Shown in pieces: positions 22,973 to 31,109 of a DNA stretch of 60,643 nucleotides. The stretch comes from a virus, in IMG/VR virus record IMGVR_UViG_3300042261_000916, positions 1 to 60,643 of that record; one strand, given 5' to 3'. Below the pieces are notes generated by a model. That model was not told the origin of the DNA. It searched no databases and saw only the letters and a program-made list of their open reading frames with translations. Each line of letters opens with the position of its first letter. Position 1 is the first letter of the stretch. Position numbers and translations under genes: made by a program.

Positions 22973-23280
22973 TATGTAAATATTAAAAGGTTGTTTTCTC
23001 TTGAAAATTTCCCTAAAGTTGTAAATAATTCTGATGCTTCGGCATAAGGATTTCCCATATCGCTGTCATACCAGAAATATGTTCTATCGAATATAACTAC
23101 ACAATTTTTAAGATTTTCAAGAATCTTATAAAGATTTTCTTTATTGTTACTATTAAAATTGATAATATCGACTTTTTCGTTTGGTTTGGTTTTATACTCA
23201 ACCGACATAGTATTTATCACTACTTTATTCCAGTAAGTGATATAATTATCTAATAATGCTTGAACTTTTTCGCTATACAT
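22972..23280 (-). CDS. Unknown protein, tandem paralogue of 23286-23573
   Basis: 102 residues. The C-terminal two thirds (LKNCVVIFDRTYFWYDSDMGNPYAEASELF...ENNLLIF) matches the upstream neighbour (AKECVVIFDNIYKWYNDTNIGKFHDELMKL...ENKIGVF). The shared CVVIFD strand recalls a Walker B-like or Toprim-like strand, but no Walker A is present. Tandem duplication. Confidence 0.55.
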   Translation of the reverse strand: MYSEKVQALLDNYITYWNKVVINTMSVEYKTKPNEKVDIINFNSNNKENLYKILENLKNCVVIFDRTYFWYDSDMGNPYAEASELFTTLGKFSRENNLLIFT

Positions 23281-23285
23281 ATTCT

Positions 23286-23573
23286 TTACATAAAAACCCC
23301 TATTTTATTTTCTTTTGTTAATTTCATTAATTCATCATGGAATTTTCCAATATTAGTGTCGTTATACCATTTGTAGATATTATCAAATATAACTACACAT
23401 TCTTTAGCGTAGTCTCTAAGAATTGATATTAAATGATCTTGATTTATATCTGTAAATCTAAGAATTGTTGAATCATCTTCTAAATCGTAAACTGCTCCTA
23501 TGGTATCTATAATACATAATTTTATGTGAGCGAACTTATACCAATCTATTATTTTTTGAACATTTTCTCTCAT
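23286..23573 (-). CDS. Unknown protein, tandem paralogue of 22972-23280
   Basis: 95 residues, first gene of the minus-strand operon. It shares VQ[KA]-[IL][IL]D near the start, [IL]xxIL[RE]-[DN][YL], CVVIFD-x-x-Y-x-WY and a closing EN[KN] with the downstream gene. Function unknown. An AATATA element upstream (about 23590) is its likely promoter. Confidence 0.55.
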   Translation of the reverse strand: MRENVQKIIDWYKFAHIKLCIIDTIGAVYDLEDDSTILRFTDINQDHLISILRDYAKECVVIFDNIYKWYNDTNIGKFHDELMKLTKENKIGVFM

Positions 23574-23668
23574 GACAGTTCATTTTTTAATATACAAATA
23601 TAACGATTGTTTTCAACAAAAAAAAACTTATTTTATATTTTGTTGTATATAAAAGAAAAGTCTAATCT

Positions 23669-24298
23669 ATGAAGATTTCCGTAATAATGGCTAGTTTTCT
23701 TGGAATGCCAGGTAGAGATAAACTAGATCAAAAATTCAAAAGAGCAGTGAACTCTTTTCAAAAACAAAATCACGAAGACAAAGAACTTATTATAGTCGCT
23801 GACGGTTGTGAAAAAACAATGCAAATTTACAACGAAAGTTTCTCAAAAGAAAGTAATATAAAATTTATTCCAATACCTAAACAACCACTATATTCAGGAA
23901 TAATGAGAAATATAGCCTACGAAGCTGCTGTTGGTGAGATAATTACTTATTTAGACGCAGACGACGTTATAGGAAAAAACCATTTAACTTCTATACACGA
24001 TCAATTTGATATTAATTCCCATGATTGGGTATATTATGATGATTATATGACTCTTGATAAAGATTTTCAAAAACTACATATTAGACCAGTCGAACCAAGA
24101 TATGGATCTATAGGCACTAGCAGTATCTCTCATAAACATCCAGCTATTATGAAAAATGGGCAATGGTTAAGATGGAGAGATGGTTATGGTCATGATTTTT
24201 GTTTTGTAATGAAATTAGCTTCTTTAGGAACAAAATTTAAAAAATTAGAAAAAATGCCAGAATATATTGTCTGTCATTATTATCAAGCAGATTTTTAA
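23669..24298 (+). CDS. GT2-family glycosyltransferase
   Basis: 209 residues: MKISVIMASFLGMPGRDK, then FQKQNHEDKELIIVADGC near 32-50, then MRNIAYEAAVGEIITYLDADDVIG near 93-115, containing the DxD metal-binding motif (DADD). This is the GT-A fold of inverting family 2 enzymes. It is about the length of a catalytic domain alone. It may act with the large glycosyltransferases encoded at 40691-47370. Transcribed divergently from the operon to its left, with a TATATAAAAG element about 20 nt upstream. Confidence 0.85.
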   Translation: MKISVIMASFLGMPGRDKLDQKFKRAVNSFQKQNHEDKELIIVADGCEKTMQIYNESFSKESNIKFIPIPKQPLYSGIMRNIAYEAAVGEIITYLDADDVIGKNHLTSIHDQFDINSHDWVYYDDYMTLDKDFQKLHIRPVEPRYGSIGTSSISHKHPAIMKNGQWLRWRDGYGHDFCFVMKLASLGTKFKKLEKMPEYIVCHYYQADF

Positions 24299-24313
24299 AA
24301 TAAAAGTAAAATT

Positions 24314-24685
24314 ATGAGAAAAGATAGAGATAATAGAATTTATTGTAGTGTAATGAACTATGATCAATTCGTTGGATTTAGTATTCCTAAAAACTTGGAA
24401 TATATTATAGATTTTATAAAAGAAAAAACAGACGATGAATTTATCGATCAAGTATTTGACGATTACGATGAATATAGAGATTATGAAGTTGAATGTGCGT
24501 CACAAGCTAGACACGGTAGCTCAGGAACAACAGATATAGATACAATTGAAGAATTTGTTAAAGAATACTCGTGGCACATAAATGATAATGACGATATTAA
24601 AAAATTCTTCGAAAACATTAATATAAAAGAAGAAACAATAAATATAAAAAATACATCAAATAGTTTAACAGGTTTTACTTACTAA
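24314..24685 (+). CDS. Unknown acidic protein
   Basis: 123 residues, strongly acidic in the middle (QVFDDYDEYRDYEVE). A predicted helix-rich N-terminal half (NLEYIIDFIKEKTDDEFIDQ). No family recognised. It follows the GT2 gene by 15 nt and probably shares its transcript. Confidence 0.5.
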   Translation: MRKDRDNRIYCSVMNYDQFVGFSIPKNLEYIIDFIKEKTDDEFIDQVFDDYDEYRDYEVECASQARHGSSGTTDIDTIEEFVKEYSWHINDNDDIKKFFENINIKEETINIKNTSNSLTGFTY

Positions 24686-24704
24686 ATGATAAAAATGTCA
24701 TTTT

Positions 24705-24721
24705 TAACAATTAATATATAG
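24705..24721 (+). promoter_or_regulatory. AATATATAG element directly abutting an ATG
   Basis: ACAATTAATATATAG is immediately followed by the ATG at 24722. A start site 6-7 nt downstream of TATATA would fall inside the coding region, so translation could instead begin at the ATG at 24752, which follows GAGGAG. Confidence 0.4.
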
Positions 24722-25018
24722 ATGAAAACGGTTATTGAAATAAATGAGGAGATGGATAGGCTTAAAAATTTCTTAGATAATAGTCAAGATATTTATTATG
24801 CTTTTAGTCCAAGTAGTTATGAAGATATAACAAATAAAATAAATCAGAGTAGAGGTAAATTTCAAATTCTCGAATCTTTGATTGATAAAACGGATAATGA
24901 ATTGATAAGTATGTTAAAAGAAAAAAATGATTTATATGATATTATAAACGGGACAGGTTCTGGCAATATATATGAACTGCAGGGTGAAATACTTGCAATT
25001 AGATGGGCATTAAAATGA
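24722..25018 (+). CDS. Unknown helical protein
   Basis: 98 residues from the first ATG, or 88 (MDRLKNFLDNSQD) from the ATG at 24752, which has GAGGAG just upstream and suits the promoter position better. Helical coiled-coil character (QILESLIDKTDNELISMLKEKNDL). No family recognised. The stop overlaps the next start (ATGA). Confidence 0.5.
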   Translation: MKTVIEINEEMDRLKNFLDNSQDIYYAFSPSSYEDITNKINQSRGKFQILESLIDKTDNELISMLKEKNDLYDIINGTGSGNIYELQGEILAIRWALK

Positions 25019-25344
25019 CAAAAGAAGAATCAATAAATAGACTTAATAATGTCGTAAAAGACATAACCAATGAAGCATTAGTAACAGATTTACTTTATTG
25101 GAAAGATGATTTTATTGATTTTTGTGATGATGCGATATCTAATAGTGAAAAAGAATCATTATTCAATGATAAATATTTGATAGGAGTTTCTATAAGGGTT
25201 CGTGGTCTTATGAATTTATTATTTTATAAAAATGACGACATGCATCCTGCATATACAAAGACTATTCAATATAAAGAATATGAAAAAAGAGCTAAAAGTA
25301 TTAGAAGAACAGAACTAATAGATAAAATGTTAAAAAATAATTAA
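25015..25344 (+). CDS. Unknown helical protein
   Basis: 109 residues from the ATG at 25015, which overlaps the upstream stop by 4 nt. Helical throughout (ESINRLNNVVKDITNEALVTDLLYW) with a basic C-terminus (KRAKSIRRTELIDKMLKNN). No recognised domain or tag. Confidence 0.5.
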   Translation: MTKEESINRLNNVVKDITNEALVTDLLYWKDDFIDFCDDAISNSEKESLFNDKYLIGVSIRVRGLMNLLFYKNDDMHPAYTKTIQYKEYEKRAKSIRRTELIDKMLKNN

Positions 25345-25349
25345 AAGAT

Positions 25350-26078
25350 ATGGCAAGGTTAACAAGTTTTAGTGATTTTGTTGATGGAGAAGATTTCTCT
25401 TACAACAATCAGCCCAAACCTTATATTTATGTTTTGAAATATATTATTGGGAAAGAAAATTATGTAGACGAGTTAAAAGAATACATAAAAAATTACAAAG
25501 ATGAAGAGTCTGATTATGAAGATGACGATTCGTACGATCCTTATATGGAAAAACTAAAAGAACTTGTCGATGATGATAATTTGGATGATGTAGAGGAAAT
25601 GATTGTTAATTATGAGGATTATATAACAGAAATCGGCGACTTCGATGAGAGTGACGATGACTATGAAGAGAAGATGTATGGATATGATGAAGATGATGAT
25701 GAAGAAATTGAAGATACAGATACATTCGATGATAAGAAAGACGTCATTCTGGATTATATAGAGACCTACAACGAAGAAGACATTAAAAATATAGATTTTA
25801 AGGAATTGGATATAGAAGTACAGAAATCTAATTTGAGTGAGGATCTTAAAGACTTCCTAAAAGTAGATATAGAATTTGAAGATCTAGAAGATGAAATAAA
25901 TGAAGATTTCTTATCTGACGAAGAAGATATAGAAGATATAGATTACGAAGAAATCACAGATGAATCTAATAAAGAAGAATTATTAAAAGAAACTCCTGAT
26001 CTTGATGTTTATGAACAAGATTCATTTGAAAAAGATTTAGGAATAAAAGACGAACCAGAAGATGAAGAGAAATCTTGA
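25350..26078 (+). CDS. Very acidic protein with targeting-like N-terminus
   Basis: 242 residues. MARLTSFSDFVDGEDF resembles the N-terminal signal family (SFSDF-[VI]). The rest is extremely rich in Asp and Glu (DESDDDYEEKMYGYDEDDDEEIEDTD spans are typical). Such acidic proteins occur in phage prohead cores (T4 gp67 and gp22 fragments) and as DNA mimics. It contains DPYMEK, which resembles only the first three residues of the tag and is not counted. Role inferred: head core or DNA mimic. Confidence 0.55.
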   Translation: MARLTSFSDFVDGEDFSYNNQPKPYIYVLKYIIGKENYVDELKEYIKNYKDEESDYEDDDSYDPYMEKLKELVDDDNLDDVEEMIVNYEDYITEIGDFDESDDDYEEKMYGYDEDDDEEIEDTDTFDDKKDVILDYIETYNEEDIKNIDFKELDIEVQKSNLSEDLKDFLKVDIEFEDLEDEINEDFLSDEEDIEDIDYEEITDESNKEELLKETPDLDVYEQDSFEKDLGIKDEPEDEEKS

Positions 26079-26292
26079 TGGAATGAGAAAAGCTTATTAT
26101 AGGAGAATTCCTGTATATTTCAATCCAGATACAACTGAATTAGAAGGTAGAAATTGGTTTTATAGTATATTAGCGAATATAATGATTTATATTGATGCTT
26201 ATATTATAAGAAATGAAGAAGGATTCCCTATATGGATTGAAATGAATGATTCTGAAAAACAGTGGAAAGATATAATAGAAAAAGGTTATTAA
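26062..26292 (+). CDS. Unknown small protein
   Basis: 76 residues from 26062, or 69 from the ATG at 26083 (MRKAYYRRIPVYFNPDT). Strand-helix mix (NWFYSILANIMIYIDAYIIRNE). No recognised family. It overlaps the acidic protein gene. Its end overlaps the convergent gene at 26289 by 4 nt. Confidence 0.5.
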   Translation: MKRNLDGMRKAYYRRIPVYFNPDTTELEGRNWFYSILANIMIYIDAYIIRNEEGFPIWIEMNDSEKQWKDIIEKGY

Positions 26293-26483
26293 GTTACCAT
26301 TTTTCTTTCATATTTTAATATTTCATCTATAGCTTTTCTTTTCTGAACATGGAAAAACCAGTACCCCTTAAATGAATCATAATTAAGCATGTTATAACTT
26401 ATTAACATGCTTTTTTCACTATAAGTTAGCCACAATATTTCACCTGATGGTACTTCTACGATATATTGAACTCTATCTCCCAT
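26289..26483 (-). CDS. Unknown small protein
   Basis: 64 residues (MGDRVQYIVEVPSGEILWLTYSEKSMLI). It looks like a small beta-sheet protein with a C-terminal helix (KAIDEILKYERKMV). It is a lone minus-strand gene between plus-strand blocks, with a TATATA element upstream (about 26490-26500). No family recognised. Confidence 0.5.
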   Translation of the reverse strand: MGDRVQYIVEVPSGEILWLTYSEKSMLISYNMLNYDSFKGYWFFHVQKRKAIDEILKYERKMVT

Positions 26484-26537
26484 TATACAAATATATATAA
26501 AAATAACGTTATTAAAAAATAAATTTGTAACACGCCA

Positions 26538-26554
26538 TTTTTAATATATAAAAG
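26538..26554 (+). promoter_or_regulatory. AATATATAAAAG late-promoter-like element
   Basis: ATTTTTAATATATAAAAG lies 15 nt before the ATG of the large structural gene at 26569. One of the best matches to the consensus. Confidence 0.55.
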
Positions 26555-26568
26555 AAAAAAGATATAGA

Positions 26569-29265
26569 ATGGCAAGTTGTCCTCTTTACAAAAGACTAAA
26601 AACTCGTGGCACTACGTTTTTAGCCTTTCCATCAGCCGCAAACGATATGAATGTTTATCCATTTCAGGAAGCATTCGATGTTCAGGTAACAAAATTCGTT
26701 TTATTAAATATTCCTAAAAGCACAGGAAAAGTATTAAATTTTACAAAAACAGATGTACTAGATACAACTAATGGTATAAATACATACAATTTCGATCCAA
26801 ATAGTTCATACCCTGTACTTTATTCGGATCAATTGGTAGAATCGATTAGAAATTACATAGCAAATCAGGACGCTTGTTTTAGAAATACAAGAATAACAGC
26901 TAATAAAGATTTTTATAATCCAATAGAAAGAAAAACACCAACTGAAGAAATATTCTGGAAATGGTGTAGATTACACAATATTATTGATTTTGAACCAGCT
27001 GAACATAAAATAGATTGGGATAAGAATTTGTCAGATTTTGACAATCAGAATGCATCTACGGTTACAAACCAAGATTATTTTAGAAAATATTTATGGAAAG
27101 AAAGAGAAGTTAGAGATTATTCTTGTGTAGTCAATGGAACATTAAATTATCCTGTTGTTACCATAAGTGAGTATGCCAAATTTAAAATTGGAGATTTTAT
27201 TACTTTCACTGGATCAACAGTGCCAGTAGAACTTACTGGAATTACTTGTGAGATCACAGATATAACTTTTCCAACTAATCAAACTATAATAACACTTCAA
27301 AATACACCGACTCCTTCTGCATTTGGAGATACAACTACAACATGTTTATTGAATTATCATCAATTAGTTCAATATATTGGCGAAATTCAGGCAACTAGTA
27401 AAGTACAATCTTCACAAAAAACATTTACTGAATTTACAGCAATGATTCCGGCTCACGCTGGAATGTCTCCTACAATATTATTTGAGACTCAAACTAATAC
27501 TAATTATTATCCAGGTCTTACTATTCCTATATTGGACGATCAAATTCAGGATGAAATTATAGGGGCAGAAAATTTAAGTTCTCCAATAAGATCTAATCCT
27601 AATGATTATCCAGGATCTTATTTTGGATATTTTGATACATATGATAAAACGTATAAAATGAGTAGCGGGGATCAACTTCGTTACTCCGGAGATTATTTTG
27701 GAGTACTTAGAGTTAATAATGTTGGATTGGCAGCTGATGATGCTTTTGAATTTTTAACAGATTTTAATTCTAATGATATTGATGGTGTAGCTTTAGATTT
27801 CAACCTTAAACATTATTATAAAGCACAAACCGCTCCTTCTAATATTACAAATTTTGATGATTTTGATTCACTATCTATTGATGGAAATCCGCCTGAAGAT
27901 TTTGATTTTAATGCTATTCTTTGGTACTACACAGTCAGAGATAATAACACCAATAAGACATACACAGATCTTTATGGAATAGAAATACTTGATAATCCAG
28001 ACAACGACTTTGGAACATCAAACGATAGAACCATTACATTAACAAAGAAATTAGTTACCAATAATTCACAAGATGGATATTCTTATATTTATAATTTGAA
28101 TCTCAATTTTGCTGTTGATAATGATATGGTTGCTTTGAAATATGATCCAACTTCTATTTATGATATTTTTGGATTTGATCTTTACAATAAAGTTATGAGT
28201 AATTATGTTTTATTGACAGATCAATTTCAAACTATAATAGGACAATTCTTATCTATAAATGAAGACATATTAAAATTAAAAAGTCTCCTATATTCACAAA
28301 CAGATATTAGTGATATTAAGAATAGATTGGCTAATATGGAGGATTTATTAAAATTATATCAAACCAATCAATTTGTGAATTCTGATACAGTGAAAATAAG
28401 TGTGGATTATACTAAAAATTATCCGGCTTTGAGTATGAATGCGGTAGCCGTTGATTATAGTGAAATATATACATTATACACAACAGATATAGCGAATTAT
28501 AATATAGCACATTCTGGAACAACAGGTTCTACAACATCAGCATCACAGCTAATTACAGTCCCGAACACTGGAAAGTTCTTGGTAAATATTTACAATAATC
28601 TTGTTGTAGAAAATAAAAATTTAACATTACAATTAGCGTTGAGTAGTGATCTTGCATTTAAGCAATCTGTTGATTTTATGATAAGACCTGATATAGGACA
28701 ATATTCTAACGAATTGAATATAAACGTAGAATTCAACGATGGTACATCAAATCCAAAAACAGAAAAATTATTAGTTGGCCCTGTTGATTTACCAGTTGAT
28801 GTTTCTATTTATAACGCCAATAATCCTACAGGATCTACATTTAATAACGCTTATTATATGAAATTAAGCACATTTATAGATAGATTAACAACAGGTTCAA
28901 CATGGGGAACTGGAACAACCATAGACTTCAAAGACGATTTATTCTATGTTGGTGACTGGATTTATATAGAAGATATGTATTTATTAAGTGGTAATACTTA
29001 TACAGATTGGTCTGGATTATATAAAATAGTAGGACTTGTTGGTATTCAAGCAATATTAGATTGGGATACTTCTAATTGGCAAATAAAATTAAGAGGCACT
29101 CCAAAAGCACATTACTATAAAGGAATGAAAATAAATATTCTTAGAGTCGAAGAATCTGATAATTCTGATATAAGTCATAGATATTTAATAACAAAAGACT
29201 TTATCCAGGAAGAAGAAGTTCAAGGAGTACAATATTCTCCTAATACATATGTAGGACCAGCTTAA
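26569..29265 (+). CDS. Large virion structural protein, probably tail/baseplate
   Basis: 898 residues, Asn/Asp/Thr/Tyr-rich and strand-dominated, like other tail proteins in this window (sheath 53966, wedge 35618). Near residues 185-260 a barrel-like insertion occurs (YPVVTISEYAKFKIGDFITFTG). A coiled-coil region near 540-590 (FQTIIGQFLSINEDILKLK, DIKNRLANMEDLLKLYQ) suggests a trimeric or hexameric assembly. It has its own strong promoter-like element and a terminator downstream. I cannot name a specific T4 counterpart. No tag, so the tag is not a general virion mark. Confidence 0.6.
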   Translation: MASCPLYKRLKTRGTTFLAFPSAANDMNVYPFQEAFDVQVTKFVLLNIPKSTGKVLNFTKTDVLDTTNGINTYNFDPNSSYPVLYSDQLVESIRNYIANQDACFRNTRITANKDFYNPIERKTPTEEIFWKWCRLHNIIDFEPAEHKIDWDKNLSDFDNQNASTVTNQDYFRKYLWKEREVRDYSCVVNGTLNYPVVTISEYAKFKIGDFITFTGSTVPVELTGITCEITDITFPTNQTIITLQNTPTPSAFGDTTTTCLLNYHQLVQYIGEIQATSKVQSSQKTFTEFTAMIPAHAGMSPTILFETQTNTNYYPGLTIPILDDQIQDEIIGAENLSSPIRSNPNDYPGSYFGYFDTYDKTYKMSSGDQLRYSGDYFGVLRVNNVGLAADDAFEFLTDFNSNDIDGVALDFNLKHYYKAQTAPSNITNFDDFDSLSIDGNPPEDFDFNAILWYYTVRDNNTNKTYTDLYGIEILDNPDNDFGTSNDRTITLTKKLVTNNSQDGYSYIYNLNLNFAVDNDMVALKYDPTSIYDIFGFDLYNKVMSNYVLLTDQFQTIIGQFLSINEDILKLKSLLYSQTDISDIKNRLANMEDLLKLYQTNQFVNSDTVKISVDYTKNYPALSMNAVAVDYSEIYTLYTTDIANYNIAHSGTTGSTTSASQLITVPNTGKFLVNIYNNLVVENKNLTLQLALSSDLAFKQSVDFMIRPDIGQYSNELNINVEFNDGTSNPKTEKLLVGPVDLPVDVSIYNANNPTGSTFNNAYYMKLSTFIDRLTTGSTWGTGTTIDFKDDLFYVGDWIYIEDMYLLSGNTYTDWSGLYKIVGLVGIQAILDWDTSNWQIKLRGTPKAHYYKGMKINILRVEESDNSDISHRYLITKDFIQEEEVQGVQYSPNTYVGPA

Positions 29266-29658
29266 AATTTGGTGGATAAATCCAAAAATTTGTGCCAGGA
29301 TATAATAAATCACTTCCTTTCCTGAAATATTTAAGTTTTTTTAACTTTTTGGTTCCGCCTTTCTTAGATCCCCTTTTTGGGGATCTTTTTTTTTAAAGTG
29401 TCAAAACTTCAACAAATTATATTGATATATAGAAGTGTAAAATTTTACATTTTTAAAATAATTTTACCTTGCGTACACACCTAACTCGTCCTGGGAACTT
29501 ATTAGTACAATGCATTCTGCGTAACCCTGAAACAGTGGGATAATTTAAACAAATAATGTTGATGTCATATAGAAAATTATGTATTTTACACCCCGTTGAG
29601 ATGCATAAAATGTTTACGGGGAATTTCAATCCTGAAATAAAAATTAATTTAAAAAATT
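29266..29658 (+). other. 393-nt gene-free stretch with terminator and possible structured RNA
   Basis: No credible reading frame. It holds a terminator at 29365-29394, a TATATAG element near 29423, the palindrome TGTAAAATTTTACA at 29436-29449, a stretch of unusually mixed composition at 29465-29560, and a hairpin CCCCGT...ACGGGG at about 29591-29621, about 40 nt before the next gene. It could be a long 5' leader or an independent small RNA for the FN3-like gene at 29659. No known RNA family was recognised. Confidence 0.45.
29365..29394 (+). terminator. Rho-independent terminator after the structural gene
   Basis: AGATCCCC pairs with GGGGATCT across a TTTTT loop, followed by a run of nine T. 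Confidence 0.85.
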
Positions 29659-30354
29659 ATGGAAACAAACCCTAATGTTAGTCCACTTTTTGTTGGATAT
29701 GTAACTAAAGCTACATTTGGAAATGCAGATGGCGTAATGTATCTTCATATAGCTGGGCACGATGAAACAATTCAAGAGCTGACTGTTGTTGCTGGCAATG
29801 CTCCATTTTCTGTACAATTAAAAATTGATGGTAATATAGTTAGAACAGTTAGTGATATACCAGCTTGTCAAAATCCAGCTTATATGAATATTGACCCAGC
29901 CGCCGGTCCTCTTTGTGAATTTAATTGTGTAATTGAGAATTTACCACCATCAGCTTATACAATCGTAATTACTGATGTTATAGGTAATGATTGTAGAGGG
30001 ATACAAAATGTGTTTGAAGTTCAACCACCTTACGCAACTCTTAATGGTACTGTTGATCCTAATGGTGTAAATACAACTGTTTGGTTCGATTTCGGAACAA
30101 CAACGACCTATGATAGAACAGCTCAATTTGGCATAGTTAACGGACATGATGTTGTTAATTGTTCCTTGAGATTGAGTTCTAAATCTAATTCCGGAGATCC
30201 AACAGAATATTTGGAACCTGGAACAACATATCATTATAGGATTAGAGCATCTAATCAATTTGGAGATTCTGCCGGCGAAGATATGACGTTTGTAACGCCA
30301 GTTTACGGTGGTCCTCCTACAGCAGTAACTTTACCAGCCACTAATATATCATAA
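29659..30354 (+). CDS. Ig/fibronectin III-like virion surface protein ending in TLPATNIS
   Basis: 231 residues, beta-rich. The second half (PYATLNGTVDPNGVNTTVWFDFGTTTTYDR...LEPGTTYHYRIRASNQFGDSAGEDMTF) is a clear fibronectin III / Ig-like domain. Such domains decorate tails and capsids and bind carbohydrate or stabilise fibres. The C-terminus VTLPATNIS is repeated exactly at the end of the next small protein with different codons. No signal peptide. Overlaps the next start by 1 nt. Confidence 0.7.
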   Translation: METNPNVSPLFVGYVTKATFGNADGVMYLHIAGHDETIQELTVVAGNAPFSVQLKIDGNIVRTVSDIPACQNPAYMNIDPAAGPLCEFNCVIENLPPSAYTIVITDVIGNDCRGIQNVFEVQPPYATLNGTVDPNGVNTTVWFDFGTTTTYDRTAQFGIVNGHDVVNCSLRLSSKSNSGDPTEYLEPGTTYHYRIRASNQFGDSAGEDMTFVTPVYGGPPTAVTLPATNIS

Positions 30355-30464
30355 TGAAAAAAATATTTTCATTCATATTATTAATTTTTAAGGCTATAAA
30401 AAAGTTATTATGTAGAAGAAAAAAACCGATTGTAAAGACACTACCGGCAACTAACATCTCTTAA
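30354..30464 (+). CDS. 36-residue membrane peptide ending in TLPATNIS
   Basis: MKKIFSFILLIFKAIKKLLC then a basic stretch RRKKPIVKTLPATNIS. The N-terminus is one amphipathic or transmembrane helix, and the C-terminus carries the same eight residues as the upstream FN3-like protein. Codons differ (CTA CCG GCA ACT AAC ATC TCT versus TTA CCA GCC ACT AAT ATA TCA), so this is not a recent DNA copy. Start by 1-nt overlap (TAATG). It is followed at once by a terminator. Function unknown. Confidence 0.6.
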   Translation: MKKIFSFILLIFKAIKKLLCRRKKPIVKTLPATNIS

Positions 30465-30498
30465 AAAAAGACTCTCGTAAAAGAGAGTCTTTTTTTTC
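30463..30498 (+). terminator. Rho-independent terminator
   Basis: AAAAAAAGACTCTC pairs with GAGAGTCTTTTTTTT across a 6-nt loop. Confidence 0.85.
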
Positions 30499-30508
30499 TA
30501 TATATAAG
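30496..30508 (+). promoter_or_regulatory. TATATATAAG promoter-like element
   Basis: TTCTATATATAAG begins in the T run of the terminator and lies 15 nt before the ATG at 30524. Confidence 0.45.
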
Positions 30509-30523
30509 TTAAAAAGAAAGATT

Positions 30524-31036
30524 ATGATTCTAGAGTTCAATAAATTCGTATCTAAACAGAAGATATACCTTGATATGGATGGTGTTTTGTGTAATTTTTT
30601 AAAAAAATTCGAAGATCTAACTGGTGAAGATTTTGAAGAATATGCTGATGAAAACGGGTGGAGTAAAACATGGAAATTAGTAGAAACTTTTGGTGTTGAA
30701 TTCTGGAGTGAACTAGAATGGATGAATGGTGGTAAAAAATTATGGAATTACTTAAAAAATTTAGATAATGTAGAAATTCTAACTGGATCACCAAGAGATA
30801 AAGTTGGTGAATATGCACAATTAGGTAAAGAAATATGGATAAAGAAAAACATTGGAAATATAAAAGTTAATCATATAGAAGGAAAATTAAAATACACCTA
30901 TGTCAAAAATAATGATATTCTAATAGACGATAGTAAAAGAAATTGTGCTTTATGGGACGCCGCTGGAGGAATATATATTCTACATAAAAATACAGATCTC
31001 ACAATAAAACAATTAAAAGAATTATTAGAAAACTAA
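30524..31036 (+). CDS. 5'-nucleotidase, HAD-type deoxyribonucleotidase
   Basis: 170 residues. KIYLDMDGVLCNF near residue 12 is HAD motif I (DxDGV), VEILTGSPRDK near 85 is motif II (Thr/Ser), and DILIDDSKRNCALW near 130 is motif IV (DD). This pattern fits the 5'(3')-deoxyribonucleotidase family, which dephosphorylates dNMPs and balances dNTP pools. The N-terminus MILEFNKFVSKQK resembles the targeting-like signals but lacks a clear cleavage Glu. It has its own promoter and terminator, so it is a single-gene unit. Confidence 0.8.
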   Translation: MILEFNKFVSKQKIYLDMDGVLCNFLKKFEDLTGEDFEEYADENGWSKTWKLVETFGVEFWSELEWMNGGKKLWNYLKNLDNVEILTGSPRDKVGEYAQLGKEIWIKKNIGNIKVNHIEGKLKYTYVKNNDILIDDSKRNCALWDAAGGIYILHKNTDLTIKQLKELLEN

Positions 31037-31063
31037 AAAGATCCAATATGGATCTTTTTTTTT
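31035..31063 (+). terminator. Rho-independent terminator
   Basis: AAAAAGATCC pairs with GGATCTTTTT across AATAT, followed by more T. Confidence 0.85.
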
Positions 31064-31071
31064 GTTTTTAG

Positions 31072-31085
31072 TTTTTTATATATAG
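31072..31085 (+). promoter_or_regulatory. TATATATAG promoter-like element
   Basis: TTTTTTATATATAG lies 24 nt before the ATG at 31110, directly after the previous terminator. Confidence 0.45.
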
Positions 31086-31109
31086 GTTCATAAAAAACAT
31101 TGGATAACT

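Noticed and set aside
25350-26078. DPYMEK in the very acidic protein as a further tag copy
   Set aside because: Only DPY matches; the Gly-Glu-Glu-x-Trp part is missing, and the surrounding sequence is generally Asp/Glu-rich.
29465-29560. A tRNA gene in the gene-free stretch
   Set aside because: No T-arm consensus GTTCRAATC and no cloverleaf could be folded by eye.
30430-30464. TLPATNIS as a classical sortase signal
   Set aside because: Sortase signals need a following hydrophobic segment and basic tail; here the motif is the very C-terminus, and no sortase is encoded nearby.
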